Shown: piece after piece, positions 45,635-57,487 of the stretch | Layout: each line of letters starts with the position of its first letter | Numbering within the stretch: the stretch's first letter is position 1 | Source: Phlegmacium glaucopus | Lineage: Eukaryota; Basidiomycota; Agaricomycetes; Agaricales; Cortinariaceae | NCBI GenBank assembly: GCA_015039465.1 | Contig: MU130030.1 | Coordinates: 97,950-161,949, forward strand | Direction: 5' to 3' | Length of the DNA stretch: 64,000 nt | Notes under the pieces: model-generated | The model's input: only the letters and a program-made list of their open reading frames with translations | Database searches by the model: none | Told to the model about the DNA's origin: nothing | Translations under genes and position numbers: made by a program

Positions 45635-48600
45635 TATTCATTTGGAACACTTGCTGCCACATCGTACGGGTTGGACACTTGTTGTTTTCTTTTCTCGTCC
45701 ACTTTCTTCTTTTTCCTTTGTCTTCTTGTTTTGATATATCAGGATTCGCCCATTTGCCCATCTTCCCATCTATCGACCATTCATCTATTGCCTTGCATGT
45801 ATCTTATTAGCATCTACTTACATTGGCCTCTACATCTTGGATACCTACTTATTTTTTTCTCCTTGGTCTCATCGTTCCTGTTCATCTCCCTTTTCTTTCT
45901 TCACGTCCCCAGATCCTCACCGCACAATACCTCTACCCTATATCCCGCTGGGCTGGATTGGATTCATTTATTCTTCTACGCTACCCTTCGATCTTCTGAC
46001 GTCGCTTCCAGAGTTGCCCGTGGGACTCATGGAGCCTTACAGCGACTCCTTTGTTATCCTTTCCTACCACTAATCATCGCGCCCTTCACGAACTTGCCTT
46101 TCTTTTTGGGCACTTTTTATTGAGCCGTTTGCTCTCTTCCTTTCTTGATACAATATTTACAAATCTCTTCCCTTTCCCTTCTCTGGCTATTTCCTTTTTA
46201 CCTGTCCGATATCATTCTGCGATCGTTTCGCTTTCCTAGTTGTGTGGTTTCCCTTCCTGTCTCATCCATATCTGTCTTCGACTATTATCTCCCCAATCGT
46301 AATTGCGTTCCAGTTATTAGTTATCTTTCCCATCCTCTCCTATTCCTTTTCATACTGGCTATCGTTATCACATAGATCTCTCTCCGTCTCCTCTTTCTCG
46401 GTGCGGACCCGTGTTTGGGCACAGTTTTTTTCGCTCATATCCCCCGCACGTTATTGAAAAACACGCTTGTAGCTATCTCTTATTAATATTCTTCCATTCT
46501 TCTCAACCCTTCACTAGTACTTCCGACTCCATTCCACTCCATTCCTCTTAACCCTTACTAGTATTTCTGACTCCAGTCCCCTTCATCCCCCCCCTTCCAC
46601 CGTCGCCATTTATCCATCCTTCCCCTCTCGTCCCTCCCTTCTCGGACCACATATGCTTATGGTACGTATATAGGGCTTATGTTGTTTACGATACTCTATG
46701 TCAAATCATCATTAATGTTACTCCTCCCCACGAAGTTGCCTTCTCTTTCAGAACCTACATTTGAATCCTTTTGAATTCGAATACAAAGCGAGGCTAACAT
46801 TAAAATAACAAGGGCAGGCACGACCATTTCGTTTCTTGAAATGGAACAGGAACGATAACGTTTGTACGTACTGCAAAGAACCTTCGAAAGAGTCTAAGAA
46901 ACCTCGATGGAATAAAAGTAACTTGCTTAGCCATATCTTTAATTCGGCTTAGGCCCTTATCTAACGGTGCGTGTAGCGTAGCACAACTTGAAGTCCCCGT
47001 GTGCGTTTAAAGCTGTGATAAAAGCATACGAGAGAACTAGAAGTTTAGTGAAGGTTTGACATGAGGACAAAAGCTTCAGCTTTGCTATTGTATTAACACG
47101 CGGCACGCCCACAGCGAGTCTGACAGAGGTATACATGGAACGGCGTTACATCCACGCAACGCCTCAAGGTGACCGGTTGGCCGAGTAGAACCAGACATCT
47201 GGACATGGCATAGCGGGCAACTCGGAATATTAGTTTTCTTTCTTTTTTCTTAGACAGCCCCTGTCAAACTGATGTTTTGCACTTGAATGCACTCACCCTA
47301 ATCGGTCGACGATAGAAATCTTGTGATCATCGATAATATACGATCTATGTAAACCTTGAACTTGAGAGATTGCTGAACAAGGAGGTGAGTAATCCCATGT
47401 CCATGATCCTGGTTCTGGTCCGGAGAAGTGGGGTGCCAAAATATGGATGAGTAATGTCTCCGAAATAAGCATTCTTATCGATTGTTCAAGGCTGTTCTAG
47501 CCGGAAAAAGGTCTTTCAGTTCCACGGGCATTGATTATACGAAGGAGGATATATGTCTTCCATACCATTTTTGTGCTGTGTGCGATGGGCATGTTGTCAT
47601 CTTCATGAATTATTATTTGGCAGATTTGAAACTGATTTTCCAAGGGGACGGTTTGTAGACCGCGCATCCATCTGTCTATCGTAGATCATCATCCTGTAGG
47701 TAGATAGGGCAAGACACTGTATACAGTATGCTCTACGCGAGGCAGAAGAGGAGGCGTAACGCATTCAGCTTAACGCACAATATCATGAACATAAACGCCA
47801 CTGCAGTCGTTCGTTCGCATGGCAGTTGATCGAGCACGCGTAGTAACTTCCGAATAGATCAGTTTTAGTATTTTTGCTACTATGCTCTCCGCAATATTGG
47901 GGGGGGAGGCATCGTATCAGTAAGAGCAAGAGGATGAGCCTGAGCATGGGTCCGTATACGAGAACCAGAAGCTGTCAGTCCATCCAGCAGTTGGGAGAGT
48001 GTGGTAAGCAGTCAAAAAGGAGAAGACGAGAAGGAGGCTCTTTGATGCACGGTCACGATAACTACTTGGCCCAAGGATATTTGCGGCTAGACGGCGGAGA
48101 AAGAAGGGTCCCCTTTCGATAGACAGTTGCAATGGGGAAGAACCCATTAAGAATACAAATGCAATGGCATTGCGGATTTCATGTAGAGATGATGTATTTT
48201 GATAAGAGCAAAGAGGGAGGGCCTGGAGGCCTACCATCATCCATCACGTCTGTTTTATCACAACCTGGAATTTCAGGAGTGGTTCGGGACAAGAGCGTTT
48301 GAAAAAGCTGCGTAGTCGTCGTGGAAAAATCACTGCCAGATGCAGGTGGAAGTGTCCATCTCGACGGTGGCAAGTGAGCAAAACTGAGCGAGTGGACACC
48401 TGCCGGCACGCGTTGATCTCGACGAGGTCACTGCCCGATATGACCTCACAGTCCGTGATCCGTATTCGAAGTCAACTTCTCGAGCCCGGGTAGGGAAAAC
48501 CTTAATTACCGTTCCAAACTAAGCAACATAGTTTGTGAGACCGGAACTAGCCAAGCAGCAGGCTCCAGTTTGACCTTATGAGAAGGTCATAAGACGCCAA

Positions 48601-49105
48601 ATTATTTCCGTCCAGCTAATGTCACTTCCGTACTACAGTAGCATATGGGTGATTTTCTAGAGATAAACACAAAAAGGGCTTGATCAATAGGATAAATCAT
48701 GAGGGCATACCCTTGCGCACCTGGCAGGTTCAAGTTCCAGATCATCGCGAGATTCGCAACTGATGATCCGGGGCATTTGCAAGGTCTCAGGACCCCAGGG
48801 ACATGAGTTAACAGCGCTCAAGGCTATTCGATAGTTGGCAGAAAAGGTCATCAGAAAGCACACCCTTTTGAGTTACATAGTCATTCAACAAGTTGGCGCC
48901 TACTATAAACACTACTATAAACAAGAGAAACACATAGCGAGGCGATGATCATCTCATCAATCACTCAATCCAATCGATATTGCCTGTGTTCATTCAGCCA
49001 TCGCATAGGGATCTCCTGAATGTGCTGAATCGTTAACTGGATAACGTTCTAGAAATAGCTAGCCTTGAATGCTTACTGCCGTCCCACACCGGATTCGTGT
49101 CAACG
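45635..49105. other. Intergenic; no gene recognised
   Basis: 45,660-46,440 is pyrimidine-rich and looks like 3' flank. 46,507-46,580 has two imperfect copies of an actagtattt/acttccgactccattcc unit. 47,870-48,500 has open frames on both strands without motifs. No tRNA fold found by eye. Confidence 0.4.
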
Positions 49106-50755
49106 TCATGGTTTGGAGGGGTAACTTTGAGCGAGGTAACTCTCAAAGGTCGCTTTCCTAAACTCGTGCAGTTCCCGACGGCAACGGTCTACAGCTCTTG
49201 AAGCTTGCACGAGCCGTGCACCAGTTATTTCTGCCCTAATTACCGCGGCGACCTGCTCGGCCTTGAGCTAAAGAAGATTCAGCAGTGTGATGGTTTTTTT
49301 GGAAGGCCGCGAACATACTCGTTGATCAAACAGAGAGACTTGGAGAGCTGACTTGTCAATCTCGGCTGTAGACGTTTATTAGAATATGATGCATTAGACT
49401 GCAGAGAACGAAGACGATAGTTACCATGGAATGCCCTAGCTTTATCTCCGTCACTGATGGAAAGTTCACTCAGGGGACTAAGAAATGGAGGCTGAAATTA
49501 GCAAAAAAAAAGTAAAGATGGAAAAGCAACGGACACATGTGGTATATTGATACTTCCAACAGATTGAACCAAAGGAGATACTCGAGTAGCGTGGTTTACT
49601 AGCGTCTCTACATTATTTGCAATGACTTGGGCATTTGTTAACGCATTCCTTGCCCTTGCCCTGGCCTTTGGAGTATCAGAGTATTTGATTTTACTAACAA
49701 AGATTAGCTCAAATTATGTGTATCAGGATGCGATTATAGTATACCATTCCGAGTTATCCTTTTTATCATTCGGGGACCTTTTATCATTCGGGGACTTTTT
49801 ATCGTTCGGGGACTTTTTATTATTCGGGGACTTTTTATCATTCGGGGACTTTTTATCATCCGGGATGTACCAATCTGTGCTCGACCGCCGAGTCAGCAAC
49901 AAGATCGATAGTATAGATAGACATGAGCGGACCATAAGGATAGAGATGCAATGCAGATTGCATGTTCTTGTGACAAGCATCCATACACCCCACCGCCGAG
50001 GCCAAAATCTCTACACCTAGACGCTCATATTGTAGTTCTACTTGGGTTTGGTCATGATGTTTCTCTGCTGCGTGTAACTTATCCTCCAACCAATCGTCTT
50101 TGGGGAGAGCTATATCATGGTGATAAGTGTTAAGGATAGGATAGGTCTAGAATGGATTTAACCTACATTCCGTTGGCCCATCGAACACCCGGTCATATAG
50201 AGCTGTTAACTCAGTTTGTTTTGAATGGAGCTGCTGTTCCTTTTCAATCAGATCCATGAGCTGTAAAAGCACACTTAAGACTCGATTCGTCATTTAGGAG
50301 GTTATCCGCTTACCTTGTTGCGACCCTCGTCCAGAAGCTGTTGAATACCAGCCTCATTAGCTCGAGCTACCTTCTCCTTTTCCAGAGCCTCAGCATGTCC
50401 TCTTCAGAACATAATCACAATTAAGGCAAAAGACAACCACAAAGACAAAAACTTACCTTTCGTTTTTGTTAACCTTAGCTTCGTATTCCTCCTGTGAATG
50501 GATGAATTTGTAGAGAAACCTCCGCACAGTTGGATCTCGTAGATCCTCATATTTTTTCCTCTTCTCCTTAGTCGTTTCCACCCGCTGCGTTACTTCTCCA
50601 TGGATTGTAGCTAATCGACCTTCGGTGTTTTTGATGTAGCTTGTTTGGCCCTCCTTTGCTGATGGAACAGATTCAAGTTGGCTGATGGCGGTAAGGAGAC
50701 TTGCGTGGTAGGCAGCGTTGGCTTTAATGGCTTTCTGAAATTGAGCTTCAGACAT
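49106..50755 (-). CDS. Coiled-coil protein of Agaricomycete type, multi-exon
   Basis: It starts at 50755 (MSEAQFQKAIKANAAYH). Exon 1 ends at 50453 with GTAAGT; following pieces are about 50,400-50,312 (AEALEKEKVARANEAG), 50,258-50,164 (LMDLIEKEQQLHSKQ, YDRVFDGPT), 50,107-49,856 (EDKLHAAEKHHDQTQVELQ), about 49,690-49,550 (NALTNAQVIANNVETLV, RVSPLVQSVGSINI) and short exons to the stop at 49106-49108 (AEQVAAVIRAEITGARLVQ, SYLAQSYPSKP). It is almost wholly helical and charged, with no enzyme motif. It resembles a hypothetical protein family I recall from mushroom genomes; function unknown. The part 49,730-49,880 holds an 18-bp tandem repeat and may be intronic; the exon model there is uncertain. 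Confidence 0.7.
49764..49870. repeat. 18-bp tandem repeat, about six units
   Basis: The unit ttatcattcggggacttt repeats with small changes (cat/cgt/tat, one unit ends ccttt). The minus strand would translate as DKKSPN repeats, in a different frame from the neighbouring exon. Confidence 0.85.
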
Positions 50756-51526
50756 GTGCAGGCACGGGGAATGAGAAGAATGAAACCGAAACGCTGCGGT
50801 ACAGTGTTATAATGTCCGCGATATGGCGATATTCTCACAACAGCACAATCTATGATGTTATTTTTCATGCCATTGTTCTTGAAATAAGCCGTTTACGGTA
50901 ACGGTGTGCAGCCCTACCTTTACTTGATCTCTTCTTTACACTACAGTAGAACCCCTCTTAACCCATACCTCTCAAAACCCATAACCCCTTATATCCCATA
51001 GCTCCAGCTGTCAAGGTGGCATTCATGTATGTTAAGGACTATATTTTAGTTCCCTAGGCATTCTTTCGACAAAATTGGAACTAGTACAAATCCTTCCTTT
51101 TTGGGACCACCCATACAAACTACCACAAAATTGTACTTCGTTGTAATCCCCTTGACTACGGCCTTATTGCATTGTAAGGCTAACTTGATTTTTTCAAATC
51201 TAAACCTTACTTTCCGAGTTCAAAAGTGTACCTGGCAACCAATATTTAGCGGTTTTCTAAACCACAACGACCCAACAACGACCTGACACAAAACAAATAA
51301 ATTATTTAGCTTGAATCCAGATTTGGTTACTATTCTCAGATAGGTGTGACTACATTGTTCCAGTACAAAGAAATGGCTGCTTTCTGTTCATGGAGGAGAC
51401 TGAGGAGTGCGAGGCTGATGGCTGCTGACAAAGAATTCAATGCTCACCTGGCTGCAGCACTTCTTATCACAGGAGTGACTTCTGCACAATGAACAGTGAA
51501 ATGATCCAACACAAAATTACCTCTAG
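50756..51526. other. Intergenic; possible Tc1/pogo-type terminal fragment
   Basis: At 50,938-50,990 the phrase cactacagtagaacccctcttaaccc resembles a pogo/Tigger terminal inverted repeat next to a TA. No matching right end was found, so this is weak. Otherwise no gene. Confidence 0.25.
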
Positions 51527-51617
51527 TAGCAAAATATAGTAAAGTATAGCATGGGTCCCTATCTCTGTAAGTGCTACAGAGATAGGGACCCATGCTATAC
51601 TTTACTATATTTTGCTA
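51527..51617. repeat. Perfect 43-bp hairpin with 5-nt loop
   Basis: The left arm 51527-51569 (tagcaaaatatagtaaag through tatctctgta) is exactly reverse-complementary to 51575-51617; the loop is AGTGC. No mismatch in 43 bp. No coding function. It could be a foldback element, a source of a double-stranded RNA hairpin, or a library/assembly fold-back. Confidence 0.95.
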
Positions 51618-51815
51618 TAACTCACTATGACAAAAAATCGGAGTTTGCTGATGCCATCCCCAGCTCTTGTGAAAGGCATGGACCTGAGCCTTCAGGGAGG
51701 GTGTACAGTCAAGCTGGCTGCATGGAATGGCACTGACAATGGAGGAGAGGTTGGCCTGGGAGGGATGACAAGCACCCTTGTCCAAAAACAGCAACAGGAT
51801 GGGACCTGAAGAGCC

Positions 51816-52135
51816 TGTTGAACTATACGAGTTTCAGTCATTGATTATTTGTTTAGGTATCTTTTATCTTATCATCCCTTTCATTCTTTATTCACGTTAT
51901 CTATTGCATTACATAATCACGGTCATTTTGTCACAGATTTTACTTATTACAAGTCTCAACTTTATCCTAAAGTTGAGACATGAGCACAATCATTTTATTT
52001 CTACACTACATTAGCTGATCATTACCTAGACCTATTCATTTGTTCTAGGTAACATACATTCCATATTTAATATACAACTTTATCCTAAAGTTGAGACAAC
52101 TATTCATTTGTTCTAGCTGCAAAATTATCTCAACA
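51816..52135 (+). repeat. 5' LTR of the copia element
   Basis: 320 bp. It holds two stem motifs caacttta...taaagttgagac and the duplicated phrase ctattcatttgttctag. It differs from the 3' LTR mainly by CpG/TpG-type changes and one stem rearrangement (tatcctaaag against aggaaaag). Confidence 0.95.
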
Positions 52136-52150
52136 GGTTATGGGCCCCGA
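52136..52150 (+). promoter_or_regulatory. Primer-binding site, half-tRNA type
   Basis: GGTTATGGGCCC directly follows the LTR. It is nearly complementary to the anticodon stem-loop of initiator tRNA-Met (GGGCTCATAACCC), as used by Drosophila copia, rather than to a tRNA 3' end. The gag ATG overlaps it. The same phrase follows the mirror LTR at 33545. Confidence 0.6.
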
Positions 52151-55100
52151 AGACAAACTGTCTAACTTCACAATGAACTCCAGCTCCGAATTCGCTAATA
52201 TTGCTATCCCAAAGCTCTGTGACAATGGAAGTAATTGGGCAGATTACGAACCCAGAATCCATAAGGCCATGGGAGCGAAAGGACTATGGAGACACATAGA
52301 AGGAACCGCGACAGCGCCCAAACCATATGCACTTGTCGACTCGGTTCTAGTTTTAGAAGACCGAAAGACATGTGCTACGGAAGAGCAGATTGAAACAAAA
52401 GAGATAAAAATGACAGAGTTTGAAAAATGTGAGTACTCAGCTCAGCACATCATACTCTCGTCGGTCTCTACACGTCTCGCCTCCAAAATCCTCACAATGA
52501 CCTCAGCTGAAGACATGTGGAAAATGGTGAAAGCAGATGCGACAACCAAAAGCACCTTGTATATCTTGGATGCAGAAGATCAGCTCTCTAATATGAAGCT
52601 GACTGAAAACGAGGAGCCAAAAGCTCACCTAACAGAGCTGAAACAACACTTTCAGTTGATGGTTCAGCGACGTGATAACCTGTTAAAGATGGGGTCAGAC
52701 ATATCCGAGACACATTTTAATATCATTGTAATGTCATCCCTACCGGAATCATACCGACCAACCCTTCAGACTATCACGGCTGCTGAACGTGCTAGTGCCC
52801 TCTCAGGAGGCCAATCGCAGCGGATGAAATCCGACGACCTTATCTCCTTCATCGTTGAGGAAGTGCACCACCATGTCATAAATGATGAACGTGGCAAAAA
52901 TGCCGAGTCTGCGCTTGCCGCTAACATCAAAAGGGGAGGAAAGCATCGACATGGGAAGCAAAGGAAATTTGAGAAGCACGGCAAGCATGATTGTGATGAT
53001 GCCTGCGGAAACTGCGGAAAACCTGGCCATACATCAGCAGACTGTTGGTCCAAAGGAGGTGGCAAGGAAGGCCAAGGTCCGAGACAAAGGAAACCTAAAA
53101 AACTCGAGTCAGCTGTAATTGCTGTAGACGATGAAGACGATAAGCTATTCGCTTTTACCTGTACTTCTGACTACGTCAATGTTGCGAATGCCCTGCTGCT
53201 TTTGAAGTCCAAAAACACTGGTTGTGTCAATAGCGGAGCGAGCAGCAACTACTCTCCAGACCAGTCCAAGTTTACAAACTATCGTTCTATCGATTGTGAT
53301 ATCACAACAGCTGATGGCCAAACGGTCAAAGCCATTGGAATGGGTGACATGCACCTAGAGTTACCAAACGGTTCAGGGAAGACAAAGACGACATTCAAAA
53401 ATGCCATTCACTCACCCGATATGGCTTTTACCTTGATATCCATTAGCAGACTTGAAAAAGCTGGGTGCCTGGTGACATTTCATAAGGGCATGTGCACAAT
53501 AAAGCTAGCAGACGGATGTACCATTGTGACTATACCCTGAGCCGACGACCTCTATTGTTTCCCAATCTCAAACCAACCTAAAAATGAGCAGCGTGCTAAC
53601 ATAGCAATTGAAAAAATGAATGTCAATGAGGCCCATCGCAAACTAGGCCACATATCTTTTTCCGCTATCAAACACGCCATCTCGAAAGGTTATATCACTG
53701 GAATCGACCTGAATAATGAATCCAAGATTGAGTTTTGTGAAGCCTGTGCCAAAGCAAAGTCAATACATCAACCATATCCACAAAAGTCAGAGACTTGAGC
53801 CACAAAATACAGTGAAAGAGTCCACTGGGACCTATGGGGGCCAGCATCAGTTAAAAGTCTAAATGGTCACCACTACATATCGATGATGCGACTCGCGAAA
53901 CCAAGCTTTACTTCCAAGAGAAGAAAAGCAAAACCTTCAAGTCCTATAAACAGGACAAAGTGTTCATCGAAACCCAAACTGGCAACCATATAAAAGCAGT
54001 ACGCTCTGATCGAGGGGGAGAGTTCCTATCAAAACAGATGATTCAACATCAAGACGATAGAGGTACAAAACGTGAACTTACCATTCATGATTCACCACCT
54101 CAAAACGGTACTGCTGAAAGAGGAATGTGTATGCGAGCCGAATGAGCTTGTGCTTTACTTCTGGCCTCTGGTCTACCTCGTTTCTTGTGGGAAGAAGCCA
54201 TGAAACATATGACTTGGCTTCAAAATAGAACTCCTACATGTTCATTAGATGGAAAAACTCCATACGAAATGATCAATAAAAAGAAACCATACCTTGGTGG
54301 AATCAGAGAGTTTGGAGCAGCAGCCTACGTAAAGGATCTACAAGCTGGAAAGCTAGATGCTCAAGCTCAACGCAGACAATTTGTGGGTTACGACTCCAAA
54401 TCAAAAGGTTACCGAATATACTGGCCCGGTAAATGTTCTATCACTGTTGAGAGAAATGTCATTTTCGACGACAACGATACACATTCTGATGCAAATGTCA
54501 ACATACCTGGAGACTTGCTGTCTGAGGGGGAGAAGCAAAAAATCATCCACCAGTCTCCAAATCCAGTCGAAAATGTTGAAGAAACTGAGAAATTTCCCAT
54601 TGAAACTATCAGTGAAAATCAACTTGAACATAATCCGGATAACACTTATGAAGACACGGTAGAAGTCCCCATGATCGAGTTTGCAGCTGATCCAACCCTT
54701 GAATCAGCAGACGACCCAAACATTCAGCAGTATGGCCGCGGTTGTCATGCACAAAAACCGAGAGGTGCTTACAAGGCAATGAATGAGGGTCTCATAGCAG
54801 CTGTAGCCTGTTGTAACAACACAATTGCTGAAACCAAATCGTCAGATCAACTTATCGACGAGGACATTGAACTTAGCTTTTTGCCCCTGGACTTCGCTCT
54901 CGTAAGCTCTCACCCGTCTGATCCTCGCACGCTTGATGAAGCGTTGTCTGGACCTGAAGCAAAAGAATGGCAAGCTGCACTTGACTACAAAATTGGTCAG
55001 CTTGAAAAGTTCAAAACCTGGGTGGTAGAAGACTTACCAAAGGGCCATAGTGCTATCCCATGTGGCGAAGTCCTGAGAGTGAAACGAGGACCTGATGGAA

Positions 55101-56509
55101 AGGTACAAAGCTACCAACTGCGAATCGTAGCCGGTGGACACAGACAAGTTGAAGGAGTGAACTACATGGAAACATTCTCATCCGCTGCAAAAATGCCGAC
55201 TGTACATGCCATCCTTGCGAACACTGTGGAACAAAACTGGGAGATAGAACATGTCGATGTGAAAAGCGCTTACCTTAACACGCCTCTCAAAGAGACGGTC
55301 TATATAAAAGCACCACGTGGAGTCCTAAAACCTGGTCAGGAAGGAAAGGTACTGAGGCTATTGAAAGGCCTATATGGGTTGAAACAAGCCGGAAGAGGTT
55401 GGTACATGGAGATGAGTAAAGTATTCATGAACGATTTAGGCTTCAAAAGATCCGTGGCAGACCATTCGGTATTTTATCGACAATCTGGTGAAGAACACAC
55501 TATCGTTGCTGTGGCAACCAACAATATGGCAGTGACTTCAAAACAGATGATTGATGCTGAAAAATTCAAAGTGAATATCAGAAAACACTGGGATATCACT
55601 GATAACGGACCTATTGGTTGGTTCTTGGGTTTTGAGATCAAGCGAGATAGAGAAGCTAGAACGATATTGATTAATCAACAAGCTTATATTGAAAGCATAG
55701 TCGACAAATTCAGGCTTACCAATGCAAAACCTGTCCATACGCCTATGGACCCAGGAGCTCAGTATTCCATCAATCAATGCCCATCAACAAATAATCAAAT
55801 ATCGCAAATGCAGGGAGTACCCTATAACGAGGCCATAGGGAGCGTATTGTGGCCGGTTGTTGTATCTCGACCGGATGCAGCCTATGCCGTAGGCGTCTTG
55901 TCGCAGTTTATTCAAAACCTGGGACCTGCACATTGGGAAGGGTTAAAACGAGTAATAACATATCTTGGAACAACAAAACATTACTGGCTTACCTTTGGTG
56001 GAAAATCAAGTACACTATTCCAAGGGTATTGCAATGCGGATTGGGCTAGTCAGAAACACCACCATTTGATTTCAGGGTATAGCTTTCATTTTGGACGTGG
56101 GGCGATATCATGGAGTTCCAAAAAGCAACACATCATAGTGCTGTCGAGCACGGAGGCCGGATATATCACATTGACCCATGCTGCAAAAGAAGCGCTCTGG
56201 ATGAGGAGTTTTGTCAGTGAGCTACGCGAGGACGCATCAGGACCTACCAAGATAAATTGCGATAACCAAGGTGCGATAGCGTTAGCGAAGGATAACAAGT
56301 TTCATTCGAGAACAAAGCACATCGACCTACGTTATCACTTCATCAGGGAGGCAGTCCAAGATGAGAAGATGGAAATTGATTACATACCGACCAATGAGAA
56401 CATTTCGGATATATTCACGAAGGCATTGGCGAGACTGAAATTTGTTCAGTTCATTCAGCGACTCGGGTTGGGGGTGTTGAGGAAGCAGGACATTCAAACT
56501 CAGTCCTAG
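52140..56509 (+). pseudogene. Copia gag-pol polyprotein with three TGA stops and lost catalytic residues
   Basis: Gag starts at the ATG at 52140 and has the CCHC knuckle CGNCGKPGHTSADC. The protease reads CVNSGASS, Asn where the catalytic Asp should be. TGA at 53538 (TIP*ADDLY), then HRKLGHISFSAIKHA; TGA at 53796 (SET*ATKYSERVHWDLWGP); a short deletion near 53,880 removes part of the integrase core; DRGGEF is kept. TGA at 54143 (RAE*ACALLL). The frame 54185-56509 holds the rest of integrase, RT with ATNNMAVTSK (both catalytic Asp now Asn) and RNase H with YCNADWAS and STEAGYI. The minus-strand relative has Arg or Asp at each of these places. Confidence 0.95.
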
Positions 56510-56620
56510 AAACAACAATAAGCCTTATTGTGTAATCAATAACACAATCAGCACATTTACCATCACATGACGGACGCGCACACAATATAGGACATCAACG
56601 GTGTTTCACTCGAGGGGGAG

Positions 56621-56939
56621 TGTTGAACTATACGAGTTTCAGTCGCTGATTATTTGTTTAGGTATCTTTTGTCTTATCATCTCTTTCATTCTTTATTCAT
56701 GTTATCTATTGCATTACATAATCACGGTCATTTTGTCATGGATTTTACTTATTACAAGTCTCAACTTTAGGAAAAGTTGAGACGTGAGCACAATCATTTT
56801 ATTTCTACACTACATTAGCTGATCATTACCTAGAACTATTCATTTGTTCTAGGTAACATACATTCCATATTTAATATACAACTTTATCCTAAAGTTGAGA
56901 CAACTATTCATTTGTTCTAGCTGCAAAATTATCCCAACA
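56621..56939 (+). repeat. 3' LTR of the copia element
   Basis: 319 bp, same ends as the 5' LTR, followed by the target duplication GAGCC. Confidence 0.95.
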
Positions 56940-56944
56940 GAGCC

Positions 56945-57487
56945 TTATTTGGGCATTGATGGATTCAAGAATCTGAAGGAGGGGTTGTGTTGCACAGCAA
57001 ACAAGTTACTACATGCACAGAGCTGGTTGTGGTTATCCAATGGTTATCTTACTAGCTTACTGTTGTAAATATCAGATGTCGGTTTATAGATCACATTACA
57101 GAGGATGATTAAGGAACTTAGTCAATAAACTCTGTGTAGGTGAATACCCAGTGAATTGGTATAAACCGATGAGGTTTCACCTCAATTGGTTCTACTACTT
57201 ATACACCTTCAATTGTGGCTATGTAGCTATGAGAGATTTATGCTATTGGTTAGGTATTCAGTACTAATGATGATGTGATATGATGTGATTAGGACAAAAT
57301 ATTTCAACACTTACCTTTATGTATAGAGCTTGTGCTACTAACTAAGTACTTTAGATGAATGTCCAAGTGAAGTATATTAGCTGTATCTAAACTCCTTATA
57401 TACTAGTGTAGATGGTCTGTGCACACTATTAGCACAGCCCCTATAAGCTACCTGGGGTAGCATGTGCATGATAAAGATTGCACATGC
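56945..57487. other. No gene recognised
   Basis: Directly after the copia element a short frame (PYLGIDGFKNLKEGLC) continues the one interrupted at 51,811 (GPEEP), so copia may have hit an older coding remnant. The rest is AT-rich without features. Confidence 0.35.

Larger units (their letters stand above)
51816..56939 (+). mobile_element. Structurally complete Ty1/copia retrotransposon, 5.1 kb
   Basis: Two LTRs (51816-52135 and 56621-56939), both TGTTGAACTATACG to CCAACA or TCAACA, enclose gag-pol. The 5-bp target duplication GAGCC is intact (51811-51815 and 56940-56944). The polypurine tract GAGGGGGAG precedes the 3' LTR. By eye about ten substitutions and one small indel separate the LTRs, so insertion is not very recent. 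The coding region is dead. Confidence 0.96.

Noticed and set aside
836..56509. TGA read as tryptophan or selenocysteine in this organism
   Set aside because: Family motifs call for Arg at these positions (for example RT DYR and integrase DRGGEF, where the sister copy has CGA). The proposed coiled-coil host gene also ends in TGA, and the elements carry frameshifts too.
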